Below, piece by piece: positions 42,298 through 50,958 of a DNA stretch of 64,000 bases (the stretch's first letter is position 1; every line of letters starts with the position of its first letter). A program made the position numbers and the translations under genes. Under the pieces are notes generated by a model. The model ran no database searches. It had not been told where the DNA came from and saw only the letters and a program-made list of their open reading frames with translations. The stretch comes from Cupriavidus oxalaticus (GTDB lineage Bacteria; Pseudomonadota; Gammaproteobacteria; Burkholderiales; Burkholderiaceae): the NCBI RefSeq assembly GCF_016894385.1, contig NZ_CP069811.1, forward strand, positions 2,022,501 to 2,086,500, given 5' to 3'.

Positions 42298-42651
42298 GTG
42301 TCAGACCAAGCCTATCCGCTCTGGAGTGCGGACCCCCTTCCCCACCTGATCGCCTCGCGCCACCGCGCCAGCGGCGAATGGATCTTCCCGGCCGTGCCGG
42401 CCGATTCGCCGCTCGCCGCCGAGCATGAGCCGGTCGCCATCCGCGGCTCCGGCGTGGTCTACAGCTTCACCGTGATCCATCCCGCGCCCAAGAGCGGCCA
42501 GCCGCCGTACGCGCTGGGCTATGTCGACTTCGTCGGTCCGGTGCGCATCTTCGGGCGCCTGCAGGGCAAGGCGCGCCCGGTGATCGGCGACCGCTATGAA
42601 GCGCGCCCGGACGCCGAGTTCGGCTATGTCTTCGAGGCCGTCACGGCCTGA
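42298..42651 (+). CDS. DUF35 OB-fold protein, thiolase partner
   Basis: A 117-residue OB-fold acyl-CoA-associated protein. GSGVVYSFTVIHPAPKSG and VDFVGPVRIFGRLQG are typical of the DUF35 C-terminal OB domain; the usual N-terminal zinc-ribbon cysteines are absent. Such proteins form complexes with thiolase-like enzymes (for example Ltp2 aldolases) and are encoded next to them, as here: the thiolase gene begins 36 bp later. The start is GTG 42298, with AGGAGA ten bases upstream. It is the first gene of an eight-gene operon. Confidence 0.8.
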   Translation: MSDQAYPLWSADPLPHLIASRHRASGEWIFPAVPADSPLAAEHEPVAIRGSGVVYSFTVIHPAPKSGQPPYALGYVDFVGPVRIFGRLQGKARPVIGDRYEARPDAEFGYVFEAVTA

Positions 42652-42687
42652 CCGATCGAAAGAATGCAGAAGGAAAGGGAAAGCAAC

Positions 42688-43833
42688 ATGCAGGACATCT
42701 ACATCCACGGCGGCGCAATGACGCCGTTCGGCCGCCACCCCGGCGTGCTGGCGCCCGAACTGGCGCAACAGGCCATCCTCAAGGCACTGGCCGATGCCGA
42801 CGTGCCGCTCGGCCGCATCCAGGCGGTGTATTGCGCCAATGTGCTCGGCGGCATGATCCTCGGCCAGCTGATCGTGCGCGACCTGGGGCTGAAGGGCATC
42901 CCGGTCTACAACATCGAGAACGCCTGCGCCAGCGGCGCCACCGGCGTGCACCTGGCGCGGCACGCGCTGCTGGCCGGGCAATATGACACGGTGCTGGTGT
43001 TCGGCATCGAGCAGCTCACCGCGCTTGGCGGCGGCACCATTCCGCTGCAGCGCAACGACCACAAGACGGACCTCTATGCCAGGGCCGGCATGGTGCTGCC
43101 CGCGGTGTATGCGATGCGCGGCACGCGCTTCCTGCACGAGCGCGACGCTTCGCCCGCCGACCTGGCGGAAGTGGCGGTCAAGAACCGCTACCACGGCTCG
43201 CTCAACCCGTATGCGCAGCAGCGCAAGGCCACCACGTTGGAAGAAGTGCTGGGCTCGCGCATGATCGCCGACCCGCTGACGCTGCTGCAGTGCTGCCCGT
43301 CGCAGGTCGACGGCGCCGCCGCGGTGGTGCTGAGCACGCGCCGTCCGGCGCAGGCGCGTCCGGTCAAGGTGCTGTCGTCGGTGGTGGTCTCTGGCCTGCG
43401 CGAAGAGGCCAATGACGACATCCTCGATGCCGAGATCACCGCCCGTGCCGCGCGCCAGGCGTACGAACAGGCCGGGCTGGGGCCGCAGGACGTCGACGTG
43501 GTCGAGCTGCACGACGCCTTCACCATCGCCGAACTGCTTTACTACGAAGCGCTGGGCCTGGCCGAGCCAGGCGAAGCGGTGCCGCTGCTGAAGTCCGGCG
43601 CGACCCGGCTGGGCGGCCGCGTGCCGGTCAACCCCAGCGGCGGCCTGCTGGCCAAGGGGCACCCGCTCGGCGCCACCGGCGTGGCGCAGATGGTGGAGAT
43701 CCGGTGGCACCTGCAGGGGCGCGCCGGCGAGCGCCAGGTCGACAATGCCCGCGTCGGGCTGACGCAATGCACCGGCGGCGGCATCGCGGGTGTCGACCAC
43801 GCCGCTTCGTCCGTCCACCTGCTGGGAGTCTGA
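42688..43833 (+). CDS. Thiolase family protein (acetyl-CoA acetyltransferase/SCP-x type)
   Basis: A 381-residue thiolase. The nucleophilic Cys is in IENACASGATG (about residue 80), the His is in GHPLGATG and the second Cys in CTGGG near the C-terminus, so all catalytic residues are present. It would cleave a 3-oxoacyl-CoA, or act as a retro-aldolase if it works like Ltp2 with its DUF35 partner. ATG 42688 is preferred because the conserved sequence IYIHGGAMTPFGRHPG follows at once and purine-rich AAGGAAAGGG precedes; ATG 42664 is possible. The next gene follows after 1 bp. Confidence 0.87.
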   Translation: MQDIYIHGGAMTPFGRHPGVLAPELAQQAILKALADADVPLGRIQAVYCANVLGGMILGQLIVRDLGLKGIPVYNIENACASGATGVHLARHALLAGQYDTVLVFGIEQLTALGGGTIPLQRNDHKTDLYARAGMVLPAVYAMRGTRFLHERDASPADLAEVAVKNRYHGSLNPYAQQRKATTLEEVLGSRMIADPLTLLQCCPSQVDGAAAVVLSTRRPAQARPVKVLSSVVVSGLREEANDDILDAEITARAARQAYEQAGLGPQDVDVVELHDAFTIAELLYYEALGLAEPGEAVPLLKSGATRLGGRVPVNPSGGLLAKGHPLGATGVAQMVEIRWHLQGRAGERQVDNARVGLTQCTGGGIAGVDHAASSVHLLGV

Positions 43834-43834
43834 G

Positions 43835-44599
43835 ATGGGTACGCAACGATTCGATCCCACGCATGTGGCCGTGGTCACGGGCGCCGCGCGCGGCATCGGC
43901 CTCGGTATCGCCACGCAACTGGCACGGCAAGGGCTGACCGTGGCGCTGCTCGACCGCGATGGCGGTGCGCTGGACGAGGCCGTCGGCGCGCTGGCCGCCG
44001 AAGGGCTGAATGCCTTCGGCGCCACCGCCGACCTGACCGATTCCGCCGCGGTCAACGACGCCTTTGCGCAGGTGTCCGCACGCGCCGGCCGCGTGGATTA
44101 CCTGGTCAACAACGCAGGCGCCGTGCGCGACATGCGCTTCCTCAAGATGACCGACGACGACTGGGACCTGGTCATCGACACCAACCTGCGCTCGCAGTTC
44201 CTGTGCTGCCGCGCGGCGCTGCCCGGCATGGTCGAGCGCGGCTACGGGCGCGTGGTCAATATCTCGTCGCGGGCCTGGCTGGGGGGCTTCGGGCAGGCCA
44301 ACTACTCCGCGGCCAAGGGTGGCGTGGTCAGCCTGACGCGCTCGCTGGCGATCGAGTTCGCAAGCAAGGGCATCACCGTCAACGCGGTCGCGCCCGGCAT
44401 CGTCGATACGCCGCTGTTCCGTGGCTTCGCGCCGGAGGTGCAGGCGCGGCTGCAGACATCGGTGCCGGTGCAGCGCATCGGCACCGCCGACGATATCGCC
44501 AATGCGGTCAGCTTCTTCCTCGATCCGCAATCGTCGTACGTGACCGGCCAGACGCTGTACGTCTGCGGCGGGCGCAGCCTGTCGTCGCCCAGCGTGTAA
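43835..44599 (+). CDS. SDR family dehydrogenase, FabG/3-hydroxyacyl-CoA type
   Basis: A 254-residue classical SDR. The cofactor site is VVTGAARGIGLGIATQLA, with NNAG in LVNNAGAVRD, the catalytic Ser in VNISSRAW and Tyr/Lys in NYSAAKGGV. The C-terminal part PGIVDTPLFRGF and FFLDPQSSYVTGQTLYVCGG is FabG-like. Placed between thiolase and enoyl-CoA hydratase genes, it most likely oxidises the 3-hydroxyacyl-CoA intermediate of a beta-oxidation-like route. ATG 43835 begins 1 bp after the thiolase stop. Confidence 0.85.
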   Translation: MGTQRFDPTHVAVVTGAARGIGLGIATQLARQGLTVALLDRDGGALDEAVGALAAEGLNAFGATADLTDSAAVNDAFAQVSARAGRVDYLVNNAGAVRDMRFLKMTDDDWDLVIDTNLRSQFLCCRAALPGMVERGYGRVVNISSRAWLGGFGQANYSAAKGGVVSLTRSLAIEFASKGITVNAVAPGIVDTPLFRGFAPEVQARLQTSVPVQRIGTADDIANAVSFFLDPQSSYVTGQTLYVCGGRSLSSPSV

Positions 44600-44609
44600 G
44601 GGGGCCACC

Positions 44610-45413
44610 ATGACCATCCAACGCCATATCGAAGGCGCGGTCGCCGTGCTGACCATCGACCGCCCCGACGCGCTCAATGCGCTCGACGTGACCACGCTGC
44701 GCGAACTGCGCGCGCACCTGGCCGCGGTGCGCGACCGCGACGACCTGCGCGTCGCGGTGCTGACCGGTGCCGGCACGCGCGCCTTCTGCGCCGGCGCGGA
44801 CCTGAAAGGCACGCGCACTTCCGCCGCCACCTATCCCGAGGCGCTGTTCCGCGCGCCGGAGCAGGCCGCGGACCTCGGGCTCTACATTCGCCTGATGGAC
44901 CTGAGCGACCTCGGCCTTGGCAAGCCGCTGGTGGCTGCGGTCAATGGGCACTGCCTGGGCGCCGGTCTGGAGATCGCGCTGCAGTGCGACTTGCGCATTG
45001 CGTCGACCCAGGCCACTTTCGGCCTGCCGGAAGTGGCGGTCGGCTCGATCCCCGCGGTTTCCGGCCTGCATCGCCTGCTCAAGGCCGTGCCCGCGGCCCA
45101 CGCGATGCAGATGGTGCTCACCGGCGAGCGGATCGACGCCGCACACGCCGCGCGCATCGGCCTGGTCACCGAGACGATGGCGCCCGATGCCTTGCTCGAC
45201 CGCGCCCTGGCGCTGGCCGCCCGCATCGCCGCCAACGCGCCGCTGGCGGTACAGGCGGTCAAGAAGCTGTCGCGGCAGACCAGCCACCTCAGCGAGGCCG
45301 ACGCACAGCAACTGACCGAACTCTACTGGGGCGTGCTGCGCGATACGGCCGACCGCAGGGAAGGCCGCCAGGCTTTCGCCGAAAAACGGCAGCCCCGCTA
45401 CACGGGCCGCTGA
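44610..45413 (+). CDS. Enoyl-CoA hydratase/isomerase family protein
   Basis: A 267-residue crotonase. The oxyanion-hole segments are FCAGADLKG and AVNGHCLGAGLEIALQCD, and the catalytic Glu region is FGLPEVAVGSIPAVSGLHRL. One Glu (PEV) is clear; the other conserved Glu of hydratases is replaced in GHCLGAGLEIAL-type context by a normal family pattern, so hydratase activity is plausible but isomerase or hydrolase is not excluded. It lies 10 bp after the SDR gene and shares its operon. Confidence 0.87.
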   Translation: MTIQRHIEGAVAVLTIDRPDALNALDVTTLRELRAHLAAVRDRDDLRVAVLTGAGTRAFCAGADLKGTRTSAATYPEALFRAPEQAADLGLYIRLMDLSDLGLGKPLVAAVNGHCLGAGLEIALQCDLRIASTQATFGLPEVAVGSIPAVSGLHRLLKAVPAAHAMQMVLTGERIDAAHAARIGLVTETMAPDALLDRALALAARIAANAPLAVQAVKKLSRQTSHLSEADAQQLTELYWGVLRDTADRREGRQAFAEKRQPRYTGR

Positions 45414-45444
45414 CCAACCGACAAGAACCACGCAGGAGACAACC

Positions 45445-46428
45445 ATGGCAGGTATTTCCCGAATCATGCGCGCGGCAATGGCTGGCGTGCTCGCGGCCAC
45501 CGCGCTGGGCGCGGCGGCACAGGCGCCCTACCCCGCGCAGAAGCCGATCACGATGGTCGTGCCGTTCGCCCCGGGCGGCGGCAACGACATCCTGGCACGC
45601 GCCATCGCGCCCAAGATGAGCCAGCTGCTGGGCCAGACCATCGTGATCGAGAACAAGCCCGGTGCCGGCGGCAACCTGGGCGCCGACTACGTTGCGCATG
45701 CCGCGCCGGACGGCTACACGCTGGTGATTGCGTCGAGCCAGATCACGATGAACCCGTTCCTCGGCATGAAGGTCCCGTTCCAGGTCGAGCGCGACTTCGA
45801 ACCCGTCGGCTTGATCGCGTCGGTGCCGATCATGCTGGTCGCCAATCCGGCGCAACCGTTCCGCACGCTGCAGGAGTTCATCCAGTACACCCGCGCCAAC
45901 CCGGGCAAGCTCAGCTACAGCAGCCCGGGGCCCGGCACGCCCCAGCACCTGGCGGGCGAAGTCTTTGCCAAGCTGAACAAGACCGAGCTGCTGCACGTGC
46001 CCTACCGCGGCACCGGCCCGTCGATCACCGACCTGATGGGCGGCCAGGTGCAGATCTCGTTCGCCACCTTTGCCTCGTCGATCCAGTTCGTGCGCGCCGG
46101 CAAGCTGCGCGCGCTCGGCATCGCCGGCAAGAAGCGCAGCGCGCTGATGCCCGACCTGCCGACCTTTGCCGAAGCCGGCATCGCCGGCTACGACGCGGAA
46201 CTCTGGTACAGCCTGCTGGCGCCGGCGCGCACGCCCAAGGCCGTGGTCGACAAGGTCAACGCCGCGCTGGTGGCGGCGCTGAAGTCACCCGACGTTGCCG
46301 GGCAGCTGGCCAAGCAGGGCTTCGAGCCGCAAGCCTCCACGCCGGCAGAACTGAAAGCCTATATCGGCAAGGAAATGTCGCGCTGGCAGCGCGTGATCCA
46401 GGACAACGACATCAAGGTGGCGCTGTGA
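45445..46428 (+). CDS. Bug-type (TctC) periplasmic binding protein
   Basis: A 327-residue extracytoplasmic receptor. A signal peptide is cleaved after GAAAQA. Family marks are ITMVVPFAPGGGNDILARAI, IENKPGAGGNLGADYVA and APDGYTLVIASS. Bug proteins bind carboxylates, often aromatic or dicarboxylic acids, through water-mediated contacts. No TctA/TctB membrane proteins are encoded here, so it is an orphan receptor, as is common in this group. Its place inside a CoA-thioester operon suggests that it binds the growth substrate. The stop overlaps the thioesterase GTG start (GTGA). AGGAGAC precedes ATG 45445. Confidence 0.9.
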   Translation: MAGISRIMRAAMAGVLAATALGAAAQAPYPAQKPITMVVPFAPGGGNDILARAIAPKMSQLLGQTIVIENKPGAGGNLGADYVAHAAPDGYTLVIASSQITMNPFLGMKVPFQVERDFEPVGLIASVPIMLVANPAQPFRTLQEFIQYTRANPGKLSYSSPGPGTPQHLAGEVFAKLNKTELLHVPYRGTGPSITDLMGGQVQISFATFASSIQFVRAGKLRALGIAGKKRSALMPDLPTFAEAGIAGYDAELWYSLLAPARTPKAVVDKVNAALVAALKSPDVAGQLAKQGFEPQASTPAELKAYIGKEMSRWQRVIQDNDIKVAL

Positions 46429-46850
46429 ACGCGCCCATTGAACACCCCATGCTGCCGCCCACCGACAACCCGCTGCTGGACTACCTCGGCATCCGCCTGG
46501 CCAGCGTCGGCGACGGCCGCTGCACCTTCGAGCTCGACGTCGAGCCGCGCCACCTGAACCGGCAGGGCAGCGTGCAGGGCGGCGTGATCGCCACGCTGCT
46601 GGACGCCGCCTGCGGCTACGCCGGCCTGCCGACGGGTCCCGATGGCGCCCTCGGGCACGCGGTGACGGTGATGCTGGCCATCAGCTACCTGAGCAAGGCC
46701 AGCGCGGGCCGGCTGCGCGCCACCGCCACGGTGAGCCGCGCCGGCAGGAGCCTGTACTTTGCCTCGGCCGAACTGGCCACCGACGCCGGCCTGCTGGTCG
46801 CCACCGCGCAGGGCACGTTCAAACGATCCCGCACCCTTCCGGAGACCTGA
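46425..46850 (+). CDS. PaaI-type hotdog thioesterase
   Basis: A 141-residue hotdog-fold protein. The core is HLNRQGSVQGGVIATLLDAACGYA, with the helix residue Asp in LLDAACG, and ends in AQGTFKR. It hydrolyses acyl-CoA esters, probably relieving CoA trapping or releasing an end product. The start is GTG 46425, overlapping the Bug stop by GTGA, which shows tight coupling. The next gene starts 1 bp after its stop. Confidence 0.85.
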   Translation: MNAPIEHPMLPPTDNPLLDYLGIRLASVGDGRCTFELDVEPRHLNRQGSVQGGVIATLLDAACGYAGLPTGPDGALGHAVTVMLAISYLSKASAGRLRATATVSRAGRSLYFASAELATDAGLLVATAQGTFKRSRTLPET

Positions 46851-46851
46851 C

Positions 46852-48084
46852 ATGCTGCGCGATGCACTGGACGGCCTGACCGTCATCGACTTCACCCAGA
46901 TCGGCGCCGGGCCGACCTGCACCATGCTGCTGGCCGACATGGGCGCCAGGGTCATCAAGGTAGAGCCGCCCGGCGGCGAACTGGGCCGCGGGCTCGGCCC
47001 CGGCTGGCTGGGCGACGACAGCGCGCTGTTCCACGGCTTCAACCGCAACAAGCTGGGCGTGGCGCTGGACCTGAAATCCCCCGACGGGCTCGCGGTGGCG
47101 CACCGCATGGCGACGGAAGCCGACATCGTGGTGGAAAGCATGCGCCCCGGCGTGATGGACCGCCTCGGGCTGGGCCATGCCGAACTGGCGGCGCTGAACC
47201 CGGCGCTGGTCTACTGCTCGATCTCCGCCTATGGCCAGGACGGGCCGTATGCCGGCCGTGCCGGCGTCGACGGCATCATCCAGGCCGATGCCGGGCTGAT
47301 GAGCCTGATCGGCCTGCCCGACGGCGAGCCGTGCAAGGTGCAGGCACCGGTGGTCGACGTGATGACGGGCTATGTCGCCTGCGTGGGCATCCTGGGCAAG
47401 CTGGCGCAACGGGCGCGCGACGGCCAGGGCGGGCATCTCGACGTCAGCCTGCTCAACGCCGCGCTGGCGCTGCAGCAATCGTCGCTCACCAGCTATTGCG
47501 CCGACGGGCAGCTGCCGGAACGCGCGGGCAGCGCCGCCCCCTACTCGGCGCCCAACCAGGCCTTCCGCACCGCCGACGGCTGGATCATGGTCGCCGCCTA
47601 CATGCCCGAGCGCTGGCGCCGGCTGTGCGACGTGCTGGGCCTGCCGGCGCTTGCCGACGATCCGCGCTTTGCCACTTCGCCGCTGCGCGTGGCCAACCGC
47701 GGGGCCATGGTCGAGGCACTGACCAGCGTGCTAGTGACCCGCTCCACCGATGCATGGCTCGCAGTGCTGCAGGACGCCGACATCCTGTGCGCACGCGTGG
47801 CCACCTATGAAGACCTGATGGCGCACCCGCAGGTGGCGGCCAACCGCATGATGCAGCGCATTCCGCACGAGACGCTGGGCGAGATCCGCATGCCCGGCTT
47901 CCCGATCAACAGTGCCCAGGAAAACGCGCGACCGGCGCGGCCGGCGCCGGCGTGCGGACAGCACACCCAGGCAGTGCTCGCGCAGCTTGGCTTCAGCGCG
48001 GCACAGATCGCCGCCCTGCAGGCGCGGGGTGCGGTCCGCTGCGCCGACGCCGTCGAGGCGCCGCTCACGGCGACGGCATCATGA
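46852..48084 (+). CDS. CaiB/BaiF family (class III) CoA-transferase
   Basis: A 410-residue class III CoA-transferase. The N-terminus TVIDFTQIGAGPTCTMLLADMGARVIKVEPP (core LLADMGARVIKVEPP) is typical. The catalytic Asp is expected near residue 140 in AGVDGIIQA. It would activate a carboxylic acid by moving CoA from a donor thioester, so it is the probable entry step of the operon, which has no acyl-CoA ligase. It begins 1 bp after the thioesterase and overlaps the nitroreductase start by ATGA. Confidence 0.9.
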   Translation: MLRDALDGLTVIDFTQIGAGPTCTMLLADMGARVIKVEPPGGELGRGLGPGWLGDDSALFHGFNRNKLGVALDLKSPDGLAVAHRMATEADIVVESMRPGVMDRLGLGHAELAALNPALVYCSISAYGQDGPYAGRAGVDGIIQADAGLMSLIGLPDGEPCKVQAPVVDVMTGYVACVGILGKLAQRARDGQGGHLDVSLLNAALALQQSSLTSYCADGQLPERAGSAAPYSAPNQAFRTADGWIMVAAYMPERWRRLCDVLGLPALADDPRFATSPLRVANRGAMVEALTSVLVTRSTDAWLAVLQDADILCARVATYEDLMAHPQVAANRMMQRIPHETLGEIRMPGFPINSAQENARPARPAPACGQHTQAVLAQLGFSAAQIAALQARGAVRCADAVEAPLTATAS

Positions 48085-48761
48085 ACCGCGCCGACATCAT
48101 CGCCGCGCTCTACGCCCGCCGCAGCGCGCGCGGCTTTCTCGACACGCCGGTGCCGCGCCAGACCGTGGCGGCAATCCTGGCCCACGCGGCGCGCAGCCCG
48201 AGCGCGTCGAACACGCAGCCCTGGCGCGTCTACGCCTGCGCCGGCGCCGTGCGCGACCGGCTCAGCGACGCCTTGCTGGCGCTGCACGACAGCGGCGGCC
48301 ACGGCCATTGCGAGGAATACGTCTACTACCCGCCCGCGTGGCGCGAGCCCTACCTGGCGCGCCGCCGCACGCTGGGCAAGGCGCTGTACGGCCTGCTCGG
48401 CATCCCACGCGGCGATGCCGCCGGCATGGCGCTGCAGTATGCGCGCAACTACGCGTTCTTCGGCGCGCCGGTGGGGCTGTTCTTCACCATCGAGCGCGGG
48501 CAGGGGCAGGCTGCGTGGCTGGACCTTGGCATGTTCCTGCATGCGGTGATGATGGCGGCGCTGGGGCACGGCCTGGAAACCTGCGCGCAGCAGGCCTTCG
48601 CGCGCTACCACCAGGTCATCCGCGCGCAGCTTGCCATTCCCGACAGCGAAATCCTGGTGTGCGGCATGTCGCTCGGACACGCCGATCCCGCCGAGCCGGC
48701 CAACCGGCTGCGCACCGCGCGCGAGCCGGTGGAGGCATTTGCCCGCTTCGCCGGCTGGTGA
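48081..48761 (+). CDS. Nitroreductase family FMN oxidoreductase
   Basis: A 226-residue nitroreductase-fold flavoprotein. The FMN-binding start is LYARRSARGFLDTPVP, followed by AARSPSASNTQPWRVYA, and the C-terminal phosphate contact is MSLGHADP. Members reduce nitro groups, quinones or enones with NAD(P)H. It ends the CoA-thioester operon and starts by ATGA overlap with the CoA-transferase gene. That position suggests reduction of a substrate or intermediate, for example a nitro or enone group, rather than a housekeeping role; the compound is unknown. Confidence 0.87.
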   Translation: MNRADIIAALYARRSARGFLDTPVPRQTVAAILAHAARSPSASNTQPWRVYACAGAVRDRLSDALLALHDSGGHGHCEEYVYYPPAWREPYLARRRTLGKALYGLLGIPRGDAAGMALQYARNYAFFGAPVGLFFTIERGQGQAAWLDLGMFLHAVMMAALGHGLETCAQQAFARYHQVIRAQLAIPDSEILVCGMSLGHADPAEPANRLRTAREPVEAFARFAGW

Positions 48762-48786
48762 GCGGCGCGCGCCGCGCTAGTGCCCA

Positions 48787-49683
48787 CTAGCCCTGCGTCT
48801 CGCACTGCGCCAGCAGCCACTCGCGGAACACGGCCATGCTGGCGCTCTCCTTGCGGTCGGCTGGCGTCAGCAGGTAGTAGGTGAAATCGCCCATGTCGAC
48901 CGTCTGCCGGAACGGCGCCACCAGCCGCCCGGCCTCCAGGTCGCCCGCGACCAGGAAGCGCTGGGCGATGGCGAAGCCCTGCCCTTCCACAGCCGCCGCA
49001 TACGCCATGGCGGAACTCTGGAACGTCATGCCGCTGCGCGCATCGACCTGCGCATCGGCGCGTGCGGCCTTCAGCCAGTGCGCCCAGTCGTCCGGACGCG
49101 CGATCGAATGCAGCAGTGTCTGGTGCTGCAGGTCGGCAGGCTTCTTCACTTTCGGGCTGCCGGCCGCAACGCCGGGGCTGCAGACCGGCACCAGGATGTT
49201 GGACACCAGCCGGTAGGCATTCACGCTGCTCCACTTGCCGTCGCCGAGGCGGATCGCGCCGTCGATGTCTTCCTTGCGGAAGTCGACCGGGTCCAGCGAA
49301 GCGGTCAATAGCACCTCGATGCCGGGATTGGCCGCATGGAAGCTCGACAGCCGCGGGATCAGCCAGCGCATGGCGAAGGTGGTGTAGGCGCGCACCTTGA
49401 GCTGCTTGCGCCTGGCCCGCTTGCTGAGCCGCCGCGTGGCTTCGCGCAGGTCGTCCATCGCGCGGGTCACGGCGCGGTAATAGTCCTCGCCGGTGCGGGT
49501 CAGCGAGATCTGCCGATGGCCGCGATGCAGCAGCTGCACGCCCAGGCCCTCTTCCAGCGCGCGAATCTGGCGGCTGACGGCGCCCGGCGTCACGTGCAAC
49601 TCTTCCGCCGCGGTGGTGATGCTCAGGTGCCGCGCCGCCGCTTCAAAGGCGCGCAGGGCATTCAGGGGAGGCAGTTTGTCCAT
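48787..49683 (-). CDS. LysR family regulator, GcvA-like
   Basis: A 298-residue LysR protein of the GcvA/AmpR group. It opens LPPLNALRAFEAAARHLSITTAAEELHVTPGAVSRQIRALE (core AAEELHVTPGAVSRQI), with YTTFAMRWLIPRL and DGAIRLGDGKW in the effector domain. ATG 49683 is used; upstream extension to 49719 overlaps a palindrome. It is divergent from the SDR gene and converges on the nitroreductase gene. The 189-bp divergent region has two inverted repeats suited to LysR binding. Confidence 0.87.
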   Translation of the reverse strand: MDKLPPLNALRAFEAAARHLSITTAAEELHVTPGAVSRQIRALEEGLGVQLLHRGHRQISLTRTGEDYYRAVTRAMDDLREATRRLSKRARRKQLKVRAYTTFAMRWLIPRLSSFHAANPGIEVLLTASLDPVDFRKEDIDGAIRLGDGKWSSVNAYRLVSNILVPVCSPGVAAGSPKVKKPADLQHQTLLHSIARPDDWAHWLKAARADAQVDARSGMTFQSSAMAYAAAVEGQGFAIAQRFLVAGDLEAGRLVAPFRQTVDMGDFTYYLLTPADRKESASMAVFREWLLAQCETQG

Positions 49684-49704
49684 GCCGGCGAGTCTGCCAC
49701 ACGG

Positions 49705-49719
49705 TTGAGAATTTCTCAA
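49705..49719. promoter_or_regulatory. LysR-type palindrome between LysR and SDR genes
   Basis: TTGAGAA-T-TTCTCAA is a perfect 15-bp palindrome, 21 bp upstream of the LysR start. A second dyad, CAACT-TAT-AGTTG (49743-49755), overlaps a TTGACA (49739-49744) that could be the -35 of the SDR gene. Together they look like recognition and activation sites. Confidence 0.6.
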
Positions 49720-49872
49720 TCGATGTCGCCGGGCGTTATTGACAACTTATAGTTGATTTTTAAACGTTATTAGATCGCCTAGTGTTGCTGATCCTGCGCA
49801 CCTAAATTTGTTTCCGTGGCTCCCGCCATCAGACAACGCAGTCAGACCGAGCACCACCCAAGGAGATTCACC

Positions 49873-50763
49873 ATGTCCGCCAACACCACCATCGCCACCA
49901 ACGCTACCAACGCCAACACCGCCGGCAAGGTCTGGTTCATCACCGGCGCCTCGCGCGGCTTCGGCCTGGAACTGACCCGTGCCGCGCTGGCCCGCGGCGA
50001 CCGCGTCGCCGCCACCGCGCGCCGCCCCGAAACAATCACTGACGCCGTGGGCGCGCACGACAACCTGCTCGCCCTTGCGCTCGACGTCACCAGCGAGGCG
50101 CAGGCGATCGCCGCCGCGGAGGCCGCGGCGGCCCGCTTCGGCCGCATCGACGTGCTGGTCAACAACGCCGGCTACGGCCTGCTGGGCGCGGTGGAGGAAG
50201 CGTCGGCGCAGGAAGTCGAGCAGCAATTCGCCACCAACGTCTTCGGCGTGCTGAACGTGACGCGCGCGGTGCTGCCGCAGATGCGCCGCCAGCGCAGCGG
50301 CCACGTCGTCAATATCTCGTCGATCGGCGGCTATGCGGCCTACCCCGGGTGGGGTGTCTACGGTGCCACCAAGTTCGCGGTGGAAGGCCTGACCGAAGCG
50401 CTCGATGCAGAACTCTCGCCGCTGGGCATCCGCGCCACCGTGGTCGAACCGGGCTTCTTCCGCACCGACTTCCTCGATGCCAGCTCGCTGGTCCGCGTTG
50501 GCACCGAGATCGCCGAATACGCCGAAACCGTCGGCGCGATGCGCGGCCACATGGCGTCGGCCAACCACCAGCAGCCCGGCGATCCCGCCAAGCTGGCCGC
50601 TGCGCTGCTCGTCCTTGCCGACAGCGACAACCCGCCGGTGCGGCTGCCGCTGGGCTCCGATACCGTCGCCCGCATTGCGGACAAGAACCGCAAGGTAGAG
50701 AGCGAACTGGCGGCGTGGCAGGCACTGGCGGTATCGACCGACCACACCGACGTGCACGCGTAA
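49873..50763 (+). CDS. SDR family oxidoreductase
   Basis: A 296-residue SDR. The cofactor motif is WFITGASRGFGLELTRAAL, NNAG is in VLVNNAGYGLLG, catalytic Ser is in VNISSIGGYAAYPG and Tyr/Lys in VYGATKFAVEGL. The longer C-terminus and the VEPGFFRTDFLD segment place it with broad-specificity SDRs often found alone beside a LysR gene. AGGAG precedes ATG 49873. Substrate unknown. Confidence 0.88.
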   Translation: MSANTTIATNATNANTAGKVWFITGASRGFGLELTRAALARGDRVAATARRPETITDAVGAHDNLLALALDVTSEAQAIAAAEAAAARFGRIDVLVNNAGYGLLGAVEEASAQEVEQQFATNVFGVLNVTRAVLPQMRRQRSGHVVNISSIGGYAAYPGWGVYGATKFAVEGLTEALDAELSPLGIRATVVEPGFFRTDFLDASSLVRVGTEIAEYAETVGAMRGHMASANHQQPGDPAKLAAALLVLADSDNPPVRLPLGSDTVARIADKNRKVESELAAWQALAVSTDHTDVHA

Positions 50764-50958
50764 TACAGCGCCGGGACGAGCCCGGCGCGCCAAGCCGCGC
50801 GGCTCGTTCCGCAAGCAGAACACTGAGGCTTGTCTTTGCGCCCTGGCGCAGGCGGCTGTCCGTGGCTATCTTTCTTGCATCGCCCGGCATGAACGAGGAG
50901 CCCAGATCATGACTCGACCCGCGGACTTCCATGGCGAGCGCCCCGCACCCGCGCCGCC

